A stretch of 64,000 nucleotides of DNA from Phoronis australis. Its lineage: Eukaryota; Phoronida; Phoronidae. The stretch spans positions 713,397 to 777,396 of the forward strand of contig NMRA01000158.1 of assembly GCA_002633005.1 (NCBI GenBank), written 5' to 3'. A model generated the notes under the pieces. That model was given only the letters and a program-made list of their open reading frames with translations. It searched no databases and had not been told where the DNA came from. The translations under genes were made by a program, and so were the position numbers. Below are positions 14,501-29,500 of this stretch, piece by piece (the first letter of the stretch is position 1; each line of letters begins with the position of its first letter).

Positions 14501-17500
14501 TGTTGGTAAACACCACATCATCTCTTATGACTGGGACCTACCTCTGTCCAGCTATCATTGTAAACATTGGTATTCTTAGGATACTCCAAGCTGGACAAGC
14601 TGCCTGACTGGTGATACATGGTGGCAGTCCACTGCCCTACACACACACACTGAGAGCCTTGTTATACGATGGGTCATAAATCCCACATCACTGATATAGA
14701 AGGTCAACAGAAACAGCTTTGATCCACAGCTAGGCCAGTGGTTGTAACTCCAGGTTATCACTAACAATAGCTATAGTAAGAGATAGCAGCCACTCAGATA
14801 TCCCTAAGTCAATTTGTGTGACCAAGTTGAACTTTCACAGTACACTGGGTTCCAGATTTGACCTTCTCCTTTCTTAGGGGGCACAGCTACTAACAAAGGG
14901 TGTGACAGTGTTGGGACACTGCTTACATAACACGCCTTTCACAGCAAAACTCCAAGTTTACACACACTCCTCAATGAGTGTTACACCACAACTGACAATG
15001 TGGGTCACGTCAATACAATACATTTGTACTGATCCCTCCTCTGACGAAGCATTCACGGTCCGAACAAAACCGTCTTACTCCATTCCTTCACTAGCCCATT
15101 TCCGGGTATCAGAATAAAAGTAAAAGTTCCTTGATCACGAGTCAAATTAATTACAAAATGGAAATTGGTATGCATTCACTTGAACAGTACAGGTAGCTTG
15201 GAATCAGTTGATCTGTCAGGTCGCCACGCCTCTTTGACCTAATTCACTGGTACACCCCAATGACCACTTAACTCATTCAGGTGGAGATAAACGCTGTTGG
15301 TTTATCACCTCCAAGGCATCTAATGGGAAGTTTACTTAGAATGAATTTATTATCTGTGATAAATCAACCACTTGGTAATTTATAAAACCACTCAATAAGG
15401 GGTATGCGCTGGCATGCATAATTTATACACACTGCTGAGACATCAGGGATTACTGGCTTCCCTACCTTCATTGTACACAAGCACGCGTACACATACACAC
15501 ACACACATACATACACGCATACATACATATACATACATACAGGATATGCAGACAGAAGCTTATGGGGTCACCTACAGTCATACATAAAACCTGACGAAGG
15601 TGACGATTTATAGGGATATGCAGACAGAAGCTTATGGGGTCATCTACAGTCATGCATAAAACCTGACGATTTATAAGGATAAATCCAAGGACAAGACTAG
15701 CAACCTTTCAATCACCAATAACACTGCTATTTGTCTAAATTCTACACATTCACAAGTTAGCCAGTGTACTAAAAACCTGCTATCTGGCTATATTGTTGCT
15801 TGGCTAAATCGCTAGATTAGCCAGCCCGACAGTCATAGACAAGGTCTGGCTTAATTGAAGAATCCTTCGATTTTTTGCAATTTAAAGTCTTCAATTAAAG
15901 CAAATATTCAGAAATCTCTTGCTGAGTGTAACAAACACTCCTAGCTGTCAAAAGCATTGGCACAGTCCACCAGCACCCTGAACAGTCTCACACAAAATCA
16001 TCAGAATAGAGAGAGTATAACCCGTTTTTCTGGGTCTTTTAGTACTGTAATGCCCTCCCGGTCTTATATGCCATTGGAAGCCCTAAATAGATGTCAGTGT
16101 TTTCCATTGGATCGAACATACCTCCCAGAACAAGAGATGTGGACTTGGGTATAATTTGTCACACAGCTGGGACCGAGAGTTACCAAAGATTTCCGACCAT
16201 CTCCAACAGATGTCACACAGGCTTGATCAAGACAACAGTGGCAGACGAAACATTACTGATTATTTTGAAGCAAATCCAGCATAGATTCATAATTTTCCCT
16301 GCTTTGGTATAACACTGCATCATCTAACATTGACCGAGAGAGTGCCAGTTATTTTGTCTGATGTACACTCGTGCCAAGTTTCAATTCACCAAGTCTGACA
16401 CTACTTACAAGTGAGTACTGTAAAATCTCACCAATTTAGAACACAATATGGCAAACAGGTAAAATTTCATCTTCCCATAGGCACACAAAAGATATGTAGG
16501 ACCAAATTAATACTTCAACATGTCCCAAATTCCGGACATAAGCAACCATCAGACAATATTTTTAAAAGTGTGGAGATTCACCACCACCTTAGAAGCCCTT
16601 CCAAACTTTTTCCCGAAGTGTTGGAATGTTTGGCGAACAAAATTACAAATTGAATGGTTTTCGGAAAAAAAGCCAATGAGATTAAGTGGGAATCGCAGGT
16701 CAATGTTACTGATTCACCCATATGATGGAGAGAAGTGTATACCTCTCCCTTTAATTTTACTTGTGACACAAGCTTTAAATGGTTCCTTCCAAATATGGTT
16801 CCTTCATAACATTGTGGCAACAAATATATTTCTTGTCAGAATTGGTTTCAAGCAATCAGATCTCTGAACATTTTGTAAAAAAAGCCATACAATATGACCA
16901 TCTATAATGCGTCCAATGATTTCTGGTCAGCAATCAGTCATTGGTTATCTGCTTAAACACAATCTTTATGTATTCTGTGGTCTACACATGTTTTCATTGG
17001 CAAATCACAAATGACAAATTAAAGGTTCCGGTGCTATAAATTTAGGTTTTCAGTATATTTTTTAGTCCTGCAGAGAATTTAATACTTGAATAGAAAATGT
17101 ATGTCCTCGAATTTTTTTCCGCTTTGGCTTTTCATATTCCCAGCATATTTGAAGGCCTTCATGTCGTTGATTTCTCTTGATTTTGTAAAAGATGTGGTCT
17201 GATGAGAAGACCCACTTGCAAACCTGTGACAACTGACAGTACATCAGTCGCCAGTGCATTAACATCAGTGCTCATTGCTGACGACACTGAGATCTGAGAC
17301 AGGCACATCGAGCCATTTGTTCCATCTCCAGACCGAACTGTATTCGCTGGCTTCTAACACGCGAATAATAACTTATAGAACAACATAAAACTTAGAGCAT
17401 AAAACTTATCTGTACTAGTGCCGTTACAGCGATAGTTTTGAATTAGGTCAGTAGGGTAAGATGGAAATCGTGGAATATGACAAGAATCACACGAGCGCTC

Positions 17501-20500
17501 GCCAATTGCAGAAATTTATGTGGAATGAAATTGCGTATTTTTTACCGCGAAGCTGTTTCTCGAGAAAGCACACCTTCTAAAGCATCGTAGTATAAACAGC
17601 AGCTCTGGCACTCAACTTTATATCACCAGGATCTAATGCGGACAAAAAACAAGTCATCAAAAACATTTCCTAGAAAAACAACTCCTCAGCAACTTCCACT
17701 GTTTCATAAGCACACATATTTTGTTTCATATGCGGAGAATTATGTTATCAAATATACCTTCGGTCCACGCAACTCTGGTTTAAATAAAGATACTCACAAG
17801 TTTTCTATACAAAACATTGTTGCGGGGTCCTGTGACTGCAATGCATGGCCTGGCCGTCATAGTTTGCCAGGTACTAAGCCGTAGCTTAGTTGTTGACCCG
17901 GTAAGCGTAAAAAGTCCAGGTTAATGTCTGAACCCATAACACACACCAAAAAAACCGTATCCACACACCCAGTAGTCGGGAATTTTAATGACATTTCACC
18001 ATACAGGCAGGCGTTCTTTCACCTGACTAGACAAATCCAAAGTAACAGTGCCTCTTTGATCGTATTTCCACTGGTGCTATGTCTCGTAAGCTCACGCTGA
18101 CTAAGTGTGCTTCTGATCAAGCTGTAAGGAATGTGAACATACTCCATTTCCACATCTCACTGTGAGACTCACTTAGATTTAAGGAAGGGACACTAAGAAT
18201 TTATGTCCATGAATTGGAAGGATTATTTCAAGGCGTTAGTAGTATTGATTTTATAAACTCCAGGCATAACACTGACGTTTGACCTAATCAAAAAAAACAC
18301 ACAAACATGTCTGTGGAAATCAGTTATCTTTGAATGTATTTTCTAGTTCACGGTGAAATGAAGTCCACAATTGGGACAGGCAGTGCTGTTAGCAAAATCT
18401 ACAGGCATAGGAAACATGGTTACAAGTCAAAACATAATTAGTGTGTGGTATTTCGTCACCAATTTAGCACACAGTATGACAATTCACTCATTTCACACAA
18501 AAATAATTGCCAAAATTGTGTAATTTTTCTGTTTTTCAAAGGTTGTTTACTTTGCTGCAATTATTAAAAACTTAAACGTTTTATATCTGCACACTACCAA
18601 AGTTGCAACAGACTGAAATTTCCTTAATATTCGTTTTTAAGAAATTTGATAAAATTAAAAATTTACTTGTCTGCCATACTGTGTGTTAAATACATAAAGA
18701 ATTACCACATTGCAGACAAGTGTAAACTCACTTCCACAAATTTCTCAACAAAAAGGAAGATAAAGCAAGTTTTAGTCTACTACTGGTATTGTTTCTATTG
18801 CATTGTAGAGATGTCATAAAGCAACATGTAGCAACGTTTCTATTATTTCCATCATGGTGATAATCAGCTTTTGGAAAATAGAAATATGACATTTTTGACA
18901 ATTACTTTTGTGAGAATTAACACAAGAATCACACTAAACAATATCTATGGGTCTAAATTAACTGTTAGCTACCTGGAGGGACACTTCTGCAGCACATAAC
19001 AATTATGGTGGTTAATAACAGTTGTCACCTGATATTAAATACCACAGTGGGACATTTGGACCAAGGAGAGCAGGCGGCTAATTACCACAAGTTACACATG
19101 AACGCATACTGTGAATGACGGGAGTTCACATATTTCCCACAGTCCAGAAAGATACATATTCACATGAAAAAGTCGTTAAGGGACCAAAAGATTTTAAGAA
19201 TTTTTATGCATGGGTGAAAAAATACTTCGGATTTACTAGGTTTCAGTTTTACCAACTGAAGGCAGTTGCTAAGTGGACTCAAACTTCCATAATTGAAGTG
19301 TAGGATCGGTGATTAGGACAGTGGCGAGTGGGAGACACTGACAGGTGAAATTCCTCAAAAATGACTGAAGTGACGGGTCTAAACTGATTAACGTTTTATT
19401 TGCAAAGTCCAAATGAACTTGAGTTTGCAAACAAAAGTTTGTAGTGTAGATGGGTCGGCAAACGCGATCAAAAAGTTTGAGGCAAACGCTATCAAAAAGT
19501 TTGAGGCAAACGCTATCAAAAAGTTTGATAGTTTTTTATTAGTGCAAGTCTGGCAGAGTTACGGTAAAATCTCACCAATTTCGAACAAAATGCCAAAACT
19601 GCATTTTTCACATTTTTCACGGTCTTCTTTTATTGTTGTAAGGGCCCACTTGAGGAGGTGGTTTTCAACTTAATTTTAGTCTTAACCCACACATACCTCT
19701 TAAGCGTAAACAAGCGATCGAACTGTATCGATTCAGATTGGGGAAGAGCACACATGTAGATATTGGTTTCTGTGTCTGATAGTTTGTCCATGATCCCATA
19801 CCAGTGATACACGTTTGACATTCTCCAACAATTATTATGGCTAAACAACACTGAAGCAGCAACTGTCACTATGAGATTCACGAAAAGGTAAAAACTTAAG
19901 AAAACTATAAACAAAATCGTCAAAACCATAAATATCTTATTATGATATCTACGTTCAAAAAATCCAAATACCAGTCATTTTATAGAGGAAGTTCTTGACA
20001 GGAAGAGAAGTGCCCATCCACAGGATTCTTCTAGCAGACCACGTAGCGTCAAAACTCACACGATCTTGGTAATAAATGTAATAAATCGCCCATGTAGTGC
20101 AAAAGCGGAGACATATAGTGACTTGAGCCCACATATATATCTCGACTTAAATTGAGTTAAGTGTAAACAGGTTGTGAAATAATAATATTAATCATTCTAC
20201 TCTGCTACAATCCAAGTGAATAATGTAAAGGACAATCAAATATATAACACAGGCCATCTTCAATAGAGATTACTAGGGTACATGCACTTAACCTTTTACA
20301 AACAGGAGTAGGTATGTGGACAACGACCAGTTTACAAATGAAATATAAGGCAAGAGTTCCAGTCCTAAGCTGGGCTAGGAGGGAATGTGCAGGAGCCAGC
20401 ACAGAAACAAACTTGGGTTTAGTTATTTTAGATTACGTCCGTTCATTCTTTGATTGTTCAAATAGTTTCTTTCTCACATTATCTACATCACAAAAACTTG

Positions 20501-23500
20501 AATTATGAAAACAAGACGGAACAGGGCCATCCTGGATTACATAGCGATACGCTATATTTACCCACAATGCCGCAATATCTATCAAGCACTTTTATATTAT
20601 GCGCCAGTGGAGTTCCACATCTTCTTTGTTGTTGTAATCTTTACAAGTTTTTCTTTGCTGCTGCAAGTACTCTATTTGTCATTCCAATGGCAAGGAAGTA
20701 TTACTGCTGGGGCGTGGGCTGTAACTCCACGGGAGAAAGTTGTATAAACTTGGCAACGCCATGGATGCGTGACGTTATATTCTTTACCTTCACAACATCA
20801 AATCAAAGACAAGAAAAAGAAGAGCAAGTGGATTAAGCAAGTTTGTCGGGTTAATTTTGAACCGAACAGAATCCCCTTTTTTGAAGCCACCTTATCTATT
20901 CTGATAATTTTAAACGCTATAAACTTCGGCCATTTACACCATGACCTGTGAAGATATATCTGACCTTCTAAAATGAGGCACGGAAAACAATGCGCTTTCT
21001 TACCTCCAGCAAAAAGGCGAGTTCTATCGCTGTGTAATTGTGTAATCTGGGATGGCCCTTTATAAATATCACTATGGACTTTTTAACATTAAATGTCCAA
21101 CCCTGCCCTTTCTAATAACATATTAATTCCACAAACATAATATCCTTTTCGTAATTCATTTCTCAGTTATTCCCAAAGTTGTATCCTACTGAATTTCCAT
21201 CCATGGTTTATCTGTAGAATCCCATCTCCTGTATTCACAAAAAATGTGAATAGGTATAAATCTGTTTACCCTTAAATAAAAACGCGTGGCTTTGCTTTGA
21301 ATATTTTCAAAATGAACATAACATTTGTAACCTCACACAACAGAGGCACAATCTGAAGTTGGTGCTATACAAGAATCAAACGTTTTAAAAGTTAGACAAC
21401 CCATGTTATTATCAAAGCGAAAAATGCTCGTTCTTAAGCTTCGGCCATTGCGGTTACGTTTTCTTTAAAATAGAGATATTCGTAAAGAATAACTCCAAGT
21501 ATCTATATGATACTCAGTATTTGATTACTGAATTCCCAAATTTAAGAATGACAAAACTTTTTCAGTATGATTGGTTCTGATGTGAACAACATACGTTTTA
21601 GGTAAGTTGACATACCATTTTCTATTATAGTAACAAGCTCTTTTAAAAATTAAGCAAATCTTGCAGATTTTTCTCACTTTCAGATAGGAGAACAACGTCA
21701 TCCTCATAGAGCAAAACGCATTTAATCTTTAATCGGCCAACTTTACACCCCTATCTAATTCGTTGATGTCTTTAACTAGCTCAGTGTAGGTGATAAATAA
21801 TCTCCCTTGATGACCACCACTTTCACAGTTAAACAAGTCAGTGAAATACCTATCATTTAGTACAATACAGCTTGCAGGGGGGTTCATTATAAATCATTTT
21901 AATTGTACAATACACAGCTGGTACCCGTTTTGCGCAGAAACTAACATACCAGATTTTCTGGTTGTACGAAAACAAGCCAGCGCATTTGCTAGAAAATCTT
22001 TTATCCATAAAGAAACAAGAAATACAGGTGAGACAATACTGAAAATAACGTAACAAAATATCAAATATCAAAGCTGGATACTACAATGGAAAAATCCCAG
22101 GAAAGAAACCAAGGTGAAAGGGAAACCCCAAGGGAGACACCAAGGGGAAAGGGAAACCCCATGGGAGACACCAAGAAGAAAGGGAAACCCCATAGGAGAC
22201 ACCAATGTGACATGGAAATCCCAATGGAGAAATTAAGTGACACCAAGGTGAAAGGGAAAGTCCATGAGGGACACCAAGGAGAAGGGAGACACCAAGATGA
22301 AAGCACAACACCCAGAGCGAAAGAGACATTTTTGCAAAAATGTCACACCTCAGAAAGCAGCATGCTCCTCCAAAGAGACAAACCAGCAACAAGCAATCAA
22401 CCAGCTCCCTGTAAAAACACGTATTACCACAACTTACAGACTCAGCTTTCTCCCACCGAATCACACTGGGCAAAGAATCCTCTTTCATCTTTAATTGCTC
22501 GTTTTCCTTCAAAGCTTTCACGTGTGCTAGTATCTTTTCCCGATTCCACAGACTTCTCCGTTTTTTACCATGGCTGCATTCATTTACCTCCATCTCCCTC
22601 CTCTTGACATCAATCAGCTGAACTTTCCGTAAACGTTCTAGAATTAGCTCACGGTTCCAGTGACTGGAGTGGCCAGTGTCCTCCCCATTATCAGCCTCCT
22701 CGCTCAGAGACTCACGGTGCAGTTTCTTCAGTATACTGTTACGCTGCCAATCTACAGAGTTGCGGACCCTCCGAGTGCCCATTATTACGACAACAACCCA
22801 CAGCTATCATACCACATGCTGTAAACCATACCTAGCTAAATCAGGGTAGCACACCTTCTGCATGTTGCTAGGAAAAACACGGATAAATATCAGGTAAATA
22901 GACCAGCATCTTTGACTGAATATCGTCGAATCCCCCAAAAGCATGTGTTGCGTTAAGAAATCAATATGATGACAATGGAAACAGTAAAGCAGGAAACCAT
23001 TAAGAAAAGCTAATATCTGGTAAAAGCCAATTTAGCTTTAGATGTTAGACTCTGCAGTCTGCTGAATGGAAAAAATAAATTTCCCACTTAATCCTTCACT
23101 GTACATACTCATTTTCATTGCAGAGAAAGTCTAAGCCAGCCAATCCTATTTATAATTACACATCTGTTACAAAAAAGCAGTCCCTGAGAAATTCCTTAAC
23201 ACCTTTTTACAACCCTAGGGAATGTTTTAAAAAGGGATACACAAGTTTTTACAGTGCGTTTGTGCCAAGTAAAACAGAACTAATGCAGTAATTACCCTGG
23301 CACCTAGCTGTAACAGCTTGTACACCATGCTTTCAAATAAGTAACCATATTATCACATACGGTTCCGTACCAGCATTTGCTTCATTAGGCTACCTTAGCA
23401 ATGAGGCGTCAGCAAAAATTGTAATTAAGAGCAAAAAACCTGTGTCAAAGGATTCTGTGTTTTGTGATAATGAAAGCCGAGTGATGAATTACAACTGAGC

Positions 23501-26500
23501 TACATCACAGCTAATTGGACAGAAATTAATGTCAAACCTGCTGTTTGTGATAGTTCAAGGGCCTCTAACAATGATGGTAATATCACCAGCCAGATTTTTA
23601 ACTGTTGTCTAGAGGAAGCTATGGTAAAGCTACGTATTTTCATTAAAAAATGAGGAAATTAGCACTCTAAGACCATCTTGTTGTGTCCAAGAGATGAAAT
23701 TTTAACGTTGCGGTCCAGTTCCATCCAAAAGCATTTAAGTTGGGGCTTCATGGCATACTACTCTTTGGAGAATTTCATAAGTGGAAAAATGCCTAAAACA
23801 CTCTAAGAGGAGGTCTAACAGTGTTGATGAATGCATAATTTTCACAAGAGAACACAAGTTTAACTAACCAAAAGTCGTGGAAAACCATAAAAATGTATGA
23901 AACATCAAGAACTGCTTTTATAACAGCTTGAAGGAACAATCAAAGGACAGGAAAAATCATTGTGATCCAGAGCCATTGGCTCACACTCCATCTCAACCAC
24001 TCACAGACAGACTTTTGTACAGTCCATAAAAACAAAACGCAGCATATCACATAACAACAGGTAGATACGGTATGACAGTAAACCATCTGCCCATGGGAAT
24101 TAGCATGCCACTCGAGCATCCACGGATGCAAAATTCAAACAAACGTATGAAAAATCTCACACTTACTTTTCTAAGTCGTCTCCTGTTTTGGCTAACATTC
24201 CTGCGAGCCCGAGAATACGGCAGGACAGTCATTGAGCCGCCAATCCGTTGACTGTGTAGATCTAGATGGGGGCCAGGCCCAAAACGAGGCAAAGACGAGG
24301 TCGAATTGGCTCGACTTCGGCGGGAATTGTTATAATGGTAGTCGAAATGTTGTGGAGGGAGGTAGGATTGTGGTGCGTCATATCGCTCATACATTTTGAT
24401 TTCCCCCTGAATCAACAAGTTAAGGGTTGCCTGTCACTCTGAGTTTCTCTCTCCTGATGGCAACTAACGAAATTCCTCTAGCAAGTTTTCAACAGAATAG
24501 CAAGGTCATTGACAGAGAGGGTACGATTCTCCAACTCTCCGCCAACCAAACAACCCTGCGCTTTGCCTGAGACCAGTCATAACCTGTGATACATGGATTC
24601 CTAGTATGATGGATGACACATGTGCAAGATATCAGTTACAAGGCCAAGAACAAGCAGGTCTCTGGCCATCCAGAGATTATGCACATCACAAACTTGTTAA
24701 AACCAAGCTAAGTCCTGTGTTCTACCGTCCACCATAAGAAGCACAAAACCACAAATTGAAAGGAGTAATCTGGAGACGAAGAGCCAAGCTTCCCAATAAG
24801 TGTCATACAGGTCAGATGCTCCGCCACTAAATCCCAAGATTCCCGTAGGTTCCAGCATATAATCCAACAGCAATAGTAACTGCAGGAAAACCCTCCACAA
24901 CTGAAGTTGCCAGATGCCAGTAAAACTAACAGGCAATTTCACCCGCCAAAAGTCAAGGAATAAGATAGTCAGAATCCGCACTCTGGCTGAGGTTTGAGCA
25001 TGGAGCCAGAGTGCTGCCAAGGCTGTTGGAAAAATGAGGACAGCTGAGTTAACGAGCATTTATCCCTGGCCAGGGATGGAAGGTTGTATTCAACTCAAAC
25101 TATACAAGCACAGGCAACCATGACTGACTAGACTACACCAAGGAATGTGGGCACTTTCCTGTTTCCAACAATTCCAATCTGTTACCAAACACATAGACCT
25201 TGCCGTTGGACAAAATAACACCTATTTAATGGTAGATTCCCCTCTGTGGTCATGGCTAAGTGAACTAGGCCAAGACCAAAATGCCTCAAGAACAAACCAT
25301 GACAGATGGGCATAATTTAAATGCCAACTGCAGGTTATCAGTCACCACCAAAACATCAAATGGTAAAGGTGCACATGACATTGCCACAGGAAAAGTCATT
25401 TTGTCAGTGCATCCCACACCCCGAACAGTACATATGAAGAACTTGTTAACAATAAAATTTTTACAATGCAGTGTTACACTAAAGTGATAAGTACAGGCCT
25501 ACAGAGCAAACCATGGCAACAAACAAAACATTATTTTTATTAAGTTTGTTAAAAAATTTGATCATGCAAATATTTTAGCATAGCAAATGTGAAACAGGTG
25601 GACAAATTCTTGGCAGTTCACACCCCTTGTTTACCATTGCGTCATTACCCCTCCCTGTTCTAGGAACCTATTACTCACCTTCTTCTAGCAAATCAACCGT
25701 CACTAGTAAGAAAAACTTGTTACAACTATTTTATAGACATAGGCAAATCGCAAAATTATAGTTGACATTTTTGAACACCAAATGCAATTTCATGCAAAAT
25801 TAGTCGGTCGCTTGTATAAAATATATTTATGACTGAAGGCAAACTGATATCAATAACTATTATGTTCAACGGGCACAACCCCCCCCCCCGAGATCTTGCC
25901 ACTCAATAATGCATTTTAGGCCATCTTATTTCAGGACACAGACGCATAACATGTTTTGGGTATACTTTAGCTGTTTTTGCCACTAAGACGTGCATTTTTC
26001 TTACATGAAAAGTATAAAGTCACTTTTCCCAGATAAGTCTATAGCCAGCCTCAAGTACCTCGTCAAGATCTATTTCATGAGAGTGGCTCAAGATTTATAA
26101 TAATAATAAAAATTTGGTGTCTCCCTCCCNAGCAAGATATCAGTTACAAGGCCAAGAACAACCAGGTCTCTGGCCATCCAGAGATTATGCACATCACAAA
26201 CTTGTTAAAACCAAGCTAAGTCCTGTGTTCTACCGTCCACCATAAGAAGCACAAAACCACAAATTGAAAGGAGTAATCTGGAGACGAAGAGCCAAGCTTC
26301 CCAATAAGGGTCATACAGGTCAGATGCTCCGCCACTAAATCCCTAGATTCCCGTAGGTTCCAGCATATAATCCAACAGCAATAGTAACTGCAGGAAAACC
26401 CTCCACAACTGAAGTTGCCAGATGCCAGTAAAACTAACAGGCAATTTCACCCACCAAAAGTCAAGGAATGAGATAGTCAGAATCCGCACTCTGGCTGAGG

Positions 26501-29500
26501 TTTGAACATGGAGCCAGAGTGCTGCCAAGGCTGTTGGAAAAATGAGGACAGCTGAGTTAACGAGCATTTATCCCTGGCCAGGGATGGAAGGTTGTATTCA
26601 ACTCAAACTATACAAGCAGAGGCAACCATGACTGACTACACTACACCAAGGAATGTGGGCACTTTCCTGTTTCCAACAATTCCAATCGGTTACCAAACAC
26701 ATAGACCTTGCCGTTGGACAAAATAACACCTATTTAATGGTAGATTCCCCTCCGTGGTCATGGCTAAGTGAACTAGGCCAAGACCAAAATGCCTCAAGAA
26801 CAAACCATGACAGATGGGCATAATTTAAATGCCAACTGCAGGTTATCAGTCACCACCATAACATCAAATGGTAAAGGTGCACATGACATTGCCACAGGAA
26901 AAGTCATTTTGTCAGTGCATCCCACACCCCGAACAGTACATATGAAGAACTTGTTAACAATAAAATTTTTACAATGCAGTGTTACACTAAAGTGATAAGT
27001 ACAGGCCTACAGAGCAAACCATGGCAACAAATAAAACATTATTTTTATTAAAAAATTTGATCATGCAAATATTTTAGCATAGCAAATGTGAAACAGGTGG
27101 ACAAATTCTTGGCAGTTCACACCCCTTGTTTACCATAGTGTCATTACCCCCTCCCTGTTCTAGGAACCTATTACTCACCTTCTTCTAGCAAGTCAATTGT
27201 CACTAGTAAGAAAAACTTGTTACAACTATTTTATAGACATAGGCAAGTTGCAAAACAATAGCTGACATTTTTGAACACCAAATGCAATTTTATGCAAAAT
27301 TAGTCGGTCGCTTGTATAAAATATATTTATGACTGAAGGCAAACTGATATCAATAACTATTATGTTCAACGGGCACAACCCCCCCCCCCGAGATCTTGCC
27401 ACCCAATAATGCATTTTAGGCCATCTTTTTTCAGGACACAGACGCATAACATGTTTTGGGTATATTTTAGCTATTTTTAAGACGTGCATTTTTCTTACAT
27501 GAAAAGTATGAAGTCACTTTTCCCAGATAAGTCTATAGCCAGCCTCAAGTACCTCGTCAAGATCTGTTTCATGAGAGTGGCTCAAGATTTATAATAATGA
27601 TAAAAATTTGGTGTCTCCCTCCCACTTCACAATAGCTGAAAAAAGTTCAACTAAGTAATTAAGACCGCATCACAATCTAGAAATAATTTATAGACATTAT
27701 CTCAACAACTAAATGTTTTTTCATTCCCAGACACTTTGCACTTTTGCTAGTGAGATATTTTTTTAAAAAATAGTTGTGGGGAACGCGATACCAAATTTCT
27801 AAGTTAAGTCCGAAGTCACTTTTCAAGAAACAAAACACCGTTCTTAAAAGATTTTGGCACGACGCCTCTCTAACCAGTGATATACTGGTGATCGGATTCA
27901 TCATTTCCTGCCAGCAGAGAATGTATACATTACATGGCTTGCCTCAAATGTAAACATGTCTGCACACAGCAGGCCAGTAAAAAGTAAAACATGCAATAAA
28001 GTCTGCAGAATATGACTGGCATGCTGACATAAACATACAATCTAGAGGAATACCAGAGAAGTTCACAGGCCTACCACACTCATTTGGTTAAACATCCATA
28101 TCCCAATTTTCAAAATTTTCACTTTGAAATGGCCAAGATTAGTCAAGCATACGCTCACAAGATTAATGCAGACAGGACTTTTAATTCCTTGAAAGCACCA
28201 AGACACAACAACTTCATGAAGTTTCACCCCTACTAATGCCCACAATTCGTTACCAGTGCATTTTAATCTCGAGTTTTACTTGAATATCGACAGGTGAGAT
28301 AAAACTCGCTCAACTTTTCAAAACATTTTCTTTGTAAACGCTCATGCTTGGTTTAACACCCACATTTTGATTCTTGAATTTCTCAATGCTCAACAACCCA
28401 GGCAATATCCCGGACGAGTACAGTACATATCAACAACACTTGAAGAAGAGGTTTTGGAGGAATAAAGGAACAAGGGTAGACCCAATGATAACAACAAGAA
28501 TGTTATCTGGTGATTTGACAATGTTATGACTAAAGTTTGAACACAGGGATAACACTGACAAAAACATTTCACAATAAAACACTTTAATCACTATCGCTTT
28601 CAAATGAGCACCGTGAATGCAAGCAGTTTTTCATTTGCAAAAACTCTAACCAGGTACACAGGTGGGCTATCCCTGTAGGTGATTTTTTTTTCTAGCAGTT
28701 GGTTTGGTTTCCTCACCACCCAATTTACTTTTACGTAAAATTAAGTCAAAATACTTCACTCTCAGCTATCAATTACTGCAACGAGAAACAAATGCTTGAT
28801 CATGTCTGTGCATGTGCAACTAATTATATCCAAAATTGGTGAGATTTTATCGCAGAATCCAATGATAATGTTTTTGGCAAAAATGGTCTCTAATATAGAA
28901 CTTTCCCCTACAAACACCCTGTGTAACTACACCATCGCATGTGGCCATGACATTTAACCTTGACATTATCTTGTATTTTCCCTTAATAGGCATGATGAAA
29001 TATTAGATTACCAAAATAGTACTTTACAAGTAACACCAGCATAAATAAACTTGAGTGTGATCATTTGCTGTCACAGTTATTCTCCAGTTGTCAATGTTTT
29101 TGGTTCAACCCAGGCAAATTCATAACAAGTCAGGGTGAGCAACGTTAACACATAAATGTATCAGACATAATGACATTCCTTGCAAAAACCCCAACATGTC
29201 CAAAGAAAATAATGTCAAGTCACAAATCTTAACAGGAAAACTTGTTGATTTACAGTTAAACACCTGAATCACTTGCATTAGTAGGGACATAATGACTAAC
29301 CACCTTAATCCAAATATTTCAACAAGTCTTCCACCTACAAACCAAGTGTGCAAGCAGCACCACCTAGTGACAAGATGAGGAAATGAAATTTCTGATTTGA
29401 CACCACCTCAGTTACTGAGAGTTACAAATGTGATTTCAATGTGCAAGTCAAATGCAATAACATTGAAAAATAACACAATAATAATATGAATATTGCTATC

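Larger units (their letters stand above)
7378..24166. other. 16.8-kb intron of the ZO-like gene
   Basis: Holds the candidate alternative exon at 22438-22782, a Penelope-like fragment, a THAP fragment, tandem repeats and MITE ends (listed separately). A piece of about 90 bp recurs diverged at 11698 and 13326 (shared words TAAATAAAACAAC and GAATGGATCAACT). Two related pieces near 12655 and 12799 share GAGAG.GTGAAA. Elsewhere I see only AT-rich sequence with short chance frames. Confidence 0.6.

Noticed and set aside
16520-16867. 115-codon plus-strand frame
   Set aside because: Overlaps a dispersed repeat end, with competing frames on both strands and no recognisable protein.
17636-17884. 82-codon frame with PGRHSLPG
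   Set aside because: No family recognised and no supporting signals; most likely chance.
22081-22437. Continuation of the MGTRR frame to a 233-residue protein
   Set aside because: Beyond the GTAAGT donor the frame crosses the 31-bp minisatellite, giving a hydrophobic Trp/Ser/Leu repeat with no likely function.
24697-25059. 120-codon minus-strand membrane-like frame, repeated at 26343-26567
   Set aside because: Copy 2 carries a stop by one substitution; no splice context and no recognisable family.
25281-25487. 68-codon plus-strand frame present in both duplicate copies
   Set aside because: The duplication is probably allelic, so its conservation between copies is not evidence of coding.
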